Notes under the pieces: model-generated
The model's database searches: none
What the model was told of the DNA's origin: nothing
What the model saw: only the letters and a program-made list of their open reading frames with translations
Part shown: positions 60,343 through 64,000 of the stretch, piece by piece
How the letters are laid out: the number at the start of each line of letters is the position of its first letter
Position numbering within the stretch: position 1 is the first letter of the stretch
Assembly: GCF_009923995.1 (NCBI RefSeq)
Contig: NZ_RFSK01000004.1
Span: 1 to 64,000 of the forward strand
Direction: 5' to 3'
DNA length: 64,000 nucleotides
Origin: Janthinobacterium sp.
Lineage (GTDB): Bacteria; Pseudomonadota; Gammaproteobacteria; Burkholderiales; Burkholderiaceae_D
Program-made: the position numbers and the translations under genes

Positions 60343-61933
60343 AGCCTGGCATGTGGTGCAGCAGAAACAGGGCCGGGTCAGGCCGACGCTGCAGATGAAA
60401 GGGGGCGTGCCCGTCAATGACGACCGGGCGCTCGAGCAAGAGGCCGACGTGATGGGCAGCCGGGCGGCGCAATGGCACGCTGGCCTGGCCGCGTCCCGCA
60501 GGCAGGCGTCCGCATCGCCCGGGGTGGTGCAGGGCTATTTCAAAATAGGCGGCGCAGGGCGCACCACGGCGATACCGGAGGAGTACCACCGGGGACCGAT
60601 AGCGGACAGGAAACTGAACACCGTCCTGCTTGCCTGGGCGAACGATGGCATTGCCCATACCTATGACACGTGGCAGGCTGCCATCAACGACCTGGTCGAC
60701 ATGCACGATAAAATCGTGGCGATATCGAATAAGTTGCTCGGAAGCAAAATTGAATTTGACAACATACTGGACAACTATCACTCCAGCCGTAGCCGCATTT
60801 CCCCCGACATCCTCGACGGCGTACAGAATCGCCTGACCTTTTTGTTGTCCATGAATAATGATAGGCAGTACCAGCGCCAGTGGGTGGTCACGTTCGGGGA
60901 TCAATATGCGGCGCTGGTGCAAGTGCTTGAAAATGCAGCCCGGCTGCACGAGCTGGGGCCCGTTGAGCAGGCTGAGCGCAAGGAGCCATCCCTGTCCATG
61001 GGGGGCGACGAGGTCTTCGAACCGGTCGAGCATGCAGAGCTCGGCCACCTGCACGGCATTCGGGCCCGCCTGTCTGACGCGAACCTGGACGAGCGGCACA
61101 AGGCCATCGGCGTCATCCGCGGCACGGACAACGAGGAATTCCTGCAGCAGACGGGCAAGACGGCAGAGACATTCGGCCCGTACATCAAGGGGGCGATACT
61201 GGCGCCCTTCATCCGCGACAATCGCCGCGCGCTGCTCGACCTGGTGCATATGCTGGGCGACGCCACGGCGGTCTTCAGCCTGGAACGGGGCGGTTCGCTC
61301 GTCGCCGACCATCTGCTTGCCGTCAGGCACGACCTCCTGAACGTCAAGATCGCGAAAACGGCGAAGCGCACCACGCAGCACAAAAACCTGGCCATGGCCA
61401 TGATGAACCTGGAGGAGGGCCGGATGTTTTCCATGCTGGCGCGCAATCCGCGTCTGCTGCATCGTCCCCCCATGATCACCATCGCCCTGACGGAAACGGC
61501 CATTTCCGGCTCCTCCGTCAATACCTTGCTGAAAACCATCAGCGACTACCATCATTTATTGCCGCAAACGCAGTTCCGCCTGCTGATCGAGCGCCAGACG
61601 ATCAAGGAAAAGCGCCTGTCGGCGGCCAGGACGGGCGGCATCCGCGTGGAAGACCCCGGCATCGACATGGAAAAAAACCTCGTCACCAGCGCCATCCCGA
61701 AAGTGCAGATGTTCATCTCGCACGCGCAGTACATCCTGGGAGAGGACGTGGATTATCAGATTTCCTATGCTGGCGCACACGCAGGCGAGCCCTTGCTGAT
61801 TTTCGACGAGGCCAACAAGCAGATCGTGGCGGTCAAGCTCAGTTCCCCTTCGATGACGCCGCGCGACATCCTCGTGCGCATGATAGGCGGGGCCTACGAC
61901 CGGACGCTGGGCGAACAGTTCAAGGACTTCTAG
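59957..61933 (+). CDS. eCIS core-domain (DUF4157) protein with phosphoribosyltransferase-like C-terminal region
   Basis: The 658-residue protein has an N-terminal low-complexity part and a DUF4157 domain near residues 70-165: [28 protein letters not shown] and the HExxH motif H128-E-A-W-H132 in [14 protein letters not shown]4157 marks cargo loaded by eCIS. Residues 190-658 carry a different domain. It has [18 protein letters not shown] (from about 440) and [16 protein letters not shown] (from about 510), which resemble the substrate strand and PRPP loop of type I phosphoribosyltransferase folds. That similarity is my reading of short motifs only. The start lies 4 bp after the ancestral stop of the previous gene. 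Confidence 0.78.
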   Translation: MQAHADTTRDTRQGKAAGPPVQGRTLQAQGMHGHPRLRQLQAQAEMANGAALARLPVQRTGGTAAAAPSTPGGLPAGLQAGLQGLSGYRLDDVTVHYNSPRPAQLHAHAYAQGTAIHLAPGQERHLPHEAWHVVQQKQGRVRPTLQMKGGVPVNDDRALEQEADVMGSRAAQWHAGLAASRRQASASPGVVQGYFKIGGAGRTTAIPEEYHRGPIADRKLNTVLLAWANDGIAHTYDTWQAAINDLVDMHDKIVAISNKLLGSKIEFDNILDNYHSSRSRISPDILDGVQNRLTFLLSMNNDRQYQRQWVVTFGDQYAALVQVLENAARLHELGPVEQAERKEPSLSMGGDEVFEPVEHAELGHLHGIRARLSDANLDERHKAIGVIRGTDNEEFLQQTGKTAETFGPYIKGAILAPFIRDNRRALLDLVHMLGDATAVFSLERGGSLVADHLLAVRHDLLNVKIAKTAKRTTQHKNLAMAMMNLEEGRMFSMLARNPRLLHRPPMITIALTETAISGSSVNTLLKTISDYHHLLPQTQFRLLIERQTIKEKRLSAARTGGIRVEDPGIDMEKNLVTSAIPKVQMFISHAQYILGEDVDYQISYAGAHAGEPLLIFDEANKQIVAVKLSSPSMTPRDILVRMIGGAYDRTLGEQFKDF

Positions 61934-61993
61934 GCTACCCGCCGGCGGCCTGGGGATTTGGTTGGCAATGCAGGACATCAGGAGGATAGCGCA

Positions 61994-62944
61994 ATGGCCC
62001 ATGTTGAAGCGGCACGCACCGGCGGCACGGCGGCCGGCCAGGCCCACGCCGCAAAGCCGCGGGGTGGGCAGGCAGCCGTCCCCTTGGCGCCAGGCGCCGG
62101 GACCTTGCAGGCGCTGGCGGAAAATAGCCAGCAGGCCCTGCAGTTGAAATCTTGGCAAGCCATGGCGAATCACGGCGCGCAGGCGCAGGCCGTGGTGCAA
62201 TTGCAGGCCGCCCCGCAGGCTGTGATTCAGTTGGGCAAGAAAAAGGAGAAGTGGCGCAACGCTGCCATCGACGGAGAATTGAAAAGCGCCAGCGGACACC
62301 TGACCGTGGGCCATACTGCCGAAACGGCCGATAGCGGCCACCACAAGCTTGCAAAAAGTAAATTGAAGAAACTCTACCCGTCGCTGACGGACGATGACAA
62401 GGCAACGCTGGGCGTCAAAGGCGAGAAAGACTTGCTGAGCCTGCGCTCCAATATCACCCTCGGTCCCAACTCCAGCCTGCGCAGCGAAGACCCGGGCGAC
62501 GGCTTCGATGCCAATTTCGACGCGGGCGGCGCCATGACGCCACGCTCGGCGCACCTGGCGCGCGCGGACCGGGCGCTTGACGGCGGCGAGTTCAAAGACA
62601 CCCATGTACGCGAGGGCGTAGAGTCCGGCGCGCGCTGGGGCGCCGTCGCGGGCGGCCTGGCTGGCCTGGCCAACTGGGCCTTGCCTCCGGTGGCCGCTTT
62701 GCTGGGCATCGCCGCTGCTCCCGTCGTGGCGGGGGCCGGCCTGCTGGCTGCCGGAGCCATGACTGGGGCGCTGGGCGGCTCCCTGGTCGGCTACTACAGG
62801 CAGAGAAAAAATGATCAAAGGAAACAGCGTGCCGTCGATGAAATCGCCAAGGCAGAGAAAGCGCATCCGCCCGGGAATGTGCTGGACGAGGACTTGAGCA
62901 TGTGGCAGCAAGACCACAAGAAAAAATTCTCCAAAAGGAAATAG
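61994..62944 (+). CDS. Second eCIS cargo-like protein with hydrophobic segment
   Basis: The 316-residue protein starts after a strong GGAGG ribosome-binding site. Residues 30-90 have the LQALAENSQQALQLKSWQA type repeats and VVQLQAA/VIQLG endings seen in the N-termini of eCIS cargo proteins. The middle is charged (GHLTVGHTAETADSG), and residues 216-262 are a long hydrophobic Gly/Ala segment (AVAGGLAGLANWALPPVAAL and onward) that could span a membrane. The C-terminus is Lys-rich. No HExxH or catalytic motif is seen. It could be a pore-like or membrane-active effector, or a partner of the preceding protein; function is unknown. Confidence 0.7.
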   Translation: MAHVEAARTGGTAAGQAHAAKPRGGQAAVPLAPGAGTLQALAENSQQALQLKSWQAMANHGAQAQAVVQLQAAPQAVIQLGKKKEKWRNAAIDGELKSASGHLTVGHTAETADSGHHKLAKSKLKKLYPSLTDDDKATLGVKGEKDLLSLRSNITLGPNSSLRSEDPGDGFDANFDAGGAMTPRSAHLARADRALDGGEFKDTHVREGVESGARWGAVAGGLAGLANWALPPVAALLGIAAAPVVAGAGLLAAGAMTGALGGSLVGYYRQRKNDQRKQRAVDEIAKAEKAHPPGNVLDEDLSMWQQDHKKKFSKRK

Positions 62945-63031
62945 GCATGGACGGCGTGCCCGGGCGCCGAAGCGCCGGCCCTGCGGCGCTGGCAAGGGGC
63001 GGCAGGGCCGCAGGAATGCGTGTGGGGGGGA

Positions 63032-63066
63032 GCGCGCCGGCGGGCACAGCGTGCCCGGGCCGGCGC
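63032..63066. other. Long GC-rich hairpin between convergent genes
   Basis: The arms GCGCGCCGG-CGGGCAC and GTGCCCG-GG-CCGGCGCG form a stable stem in the 130-bp gap between the cargo gene and the convergent FTR1 gene. No T tract follows; it probably separates the two transcripts. Confidence 0.45.
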
Positions 63067-63074
63067 GATGCAGA

Positions 63075-64000
63075 TCAGGCCGGCTTGCGCTTGCCGGCCG
63101 AGATGCGGTTCCAGCCGTAGCCGGCAACGATGATGGCCAGGATGGCCGCCTGCGCCAGCAGGGTTTCCGCCGTCGGCAGGATGCCCAGCAGGTCGATGCG
63201 GGCGAAATCGACGGGGGTCACGCCCACCCAGCCCGCTTCCTGCAGCGCGGCCACGCCCTTGCCCATCAGGATCACGGCCAGCACGGCCACGAAGGCGGAC
63301 GTCCACGAGAAGAACTTGCCGATCGGCATGCGAGCGCTGCTGCGCAGCAAGGCCCAGGCGATGACGGCCAGCAGCACGATGGCCACGAGGAAGCCGCCCA
63401 GCAGGGCGCCGCCATTGCCGTCCGCCGCCAGGGCGGAATAGAACAGCACGGTTTCAAACACTTCCCGGTAGACGGCGATGAAGGCCAGGGCGAACAGGCC
63501 CCAGGCCGAGCGCCGCGACATGGCCGCCGTGAGTTTCTCGTGCAGGTATTCCTGCCAGCGCCCGGCGCTGCTCTTCTGGTGCATCCACAGGCCCACGCTG
63601 AGCAGGACCAGGGCCGCGAAGACGGAGCCGAGTCCTTCGCTCACTTCGCGGCTGGCGCCGCTGATGGTCACCAGGTAGGTGGCCGCCACCCACGTCAGGC
63701 CGCCCGCGCCCAGGGCGCTGATCCAGCCCGCATGCACGTAGGGTAATACATCGTGGCGCTTGGCCTTGCGCAGAAAGGCGATGATGCCGATGACGATCAG
63801 CAGCGCTTCCACGCCTTCGCGCAATAAAATCGTCAGCGCGCCGACAAAGGTCGTCATCGGGTCCGCCTGGGCGTCGCCCAGCTCCGCCTCCACGTGGGTA
63901 AACAATTGCTGCAGCTTGTCGCCGGCCGCCTCGGCATCGGCCAGCGTGCCCTTGGCTACGGCCGAACGGTAGGCCAGCATGGCGTTTTCCACGGCCAGCA
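63075..64000 (-). CDS. FTR1 family iron permease (5' end beyond the window)
   Basis: The visible 308 residues continue to the window edge, so the N-terminus is missing. The protein has about seven hydrophobic helices and the two iron-site motifs of the FTR1/EfeU family, LLREGVEALLIV and VYREVFETVLFYSA. The soluble part before it (AYRSAVAKGTLADAE and FTHVEAELGDAQ) suggests a periplasmic extension as in some bacterial FTR1 proteins. It imports iron, commonly with a partner such as an EfeO-type protein. Confidence 0.9.
   Translation of the reverse strand, partial: LAVENAMLAYRSAVAKGTLADAEAAGDKLQQLFTHVEAELGDAQADPMTTFVGALTILLREGVEALLIVIGIIAFLRKAKRHDVLPYVHAGWISALGAGGLTWVAATYLVTISGASREVSEGLGSVFAALVLLSVGLWMHQKSSAGRWQEYLHEKLTAAMSRRSAWGLFALAFIAVYREVFETVLFYSALAADGNGGALLGGFLVAIVLLAVIAWALLRSSARMPIGKFFSWTSAFVAVLAVILMGKGVAALQEAGWVGVTPVDFARIDLLGILPTAETLLAQAAILAIIVAGYGWNRISAGKRKPA

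Overview
This window is a GC-rich bacterial chromosome segment. The burkholderial-type porin, the DUF3297 and KGG stress proteins and the overall gene style suggest a betaproteobacterium, most likely Oxalobacteraceae (Janthinobacterium/Massilia/Duganella). This taxonomic call is inference; no rRNA or tRNA gene is present. Most genes lie on the minus strand and nearly all intergenic gaps are short.

Region 1 (1-15870) is a complete sialic acid scavenging locus in two minus-strand operons. The long operon starts near 15830 and reads: cytoplasmic NanM paralogue, FadR/GntR regulator, solute-binding protein, two permeases, NanA lyase, two ABC ATPases, NanE, NanK. The second starts near 5640 and reads: outer-membrane porin, periplasmic NanM, NagA, a small lipoprotein, exported sialidase, terminator. 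A nearly identical 22-bp element overlaps the putative -35 region of both promoters and is the best candidate operator for the encoded regulator. The flow is: sialidase releases sialic acid, porin and a peptide/opine-type ABC transporter import it, NanM handles anomers, NanA cuts it to ManNAc and pyruvate, NanK and NanE give GlcNAc-6-P, NagA deacetylates.

Region 2 (16000-24760) contains DUF3297, KGG and GFA genes and then what I regard as the most novel system: four short paralogous precursor-like peptides (22164-23524), each with an almost invariant leader (KLFAFKLAEK type), a variable centre and two conserved cysteines, the second being the last residue. They stand upstream of genes for an MvdD-like ATP-grasp peptide ligase, an SDH-family ClpP-fold serine protease, a MauE-like membrane redox protein, a CxxC redoxin and an ABC exporter. 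This looks like an undescribed graspetide-like RiPP locus with a disulfide-forming module. An Imm33-like gene with a 36-bp coding repeat follows on the plus strand.

Region 3 (24787-36660) is ordinary accessory and housekeeping content: metallophosphoesterase, serine beta-lactamase-like hydrolase with TPR, S41 peptidase, DJ-1/PfpI protein, phosphoethanolamine transferase, ferredoxin-NADP reductase, an orphan ImpA/TssA-N protein, CWC protein, acyltransferase and a DASS transporter.

Region 4 (36711-62944) is a full extracellular contractile injection system (eCIS, Afp/PVC type) on the minus strand: cap (DUF4255), an unassigned 415-aa protein, sheath, two tube proteins, DUF5908, LysM hub, VgrG-like spike, PAAR tip, gp25, Afp11-like, Afp12-like (with an apparent C-terminal DUF1906 glycosidase-like domain), tape measure and AAA+ ATPase. 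Divergent plus-strand genes encode a GH5/GH72-like protein with a disrupted C-terminus, a DUF4157 (eCIS core) protein with a phosphoribosyltransferase-like C-terminal region, and a second cargo-like protein. The right edge cuts an FTR1 iron permease gene; the left edge cuts a transposase gene.
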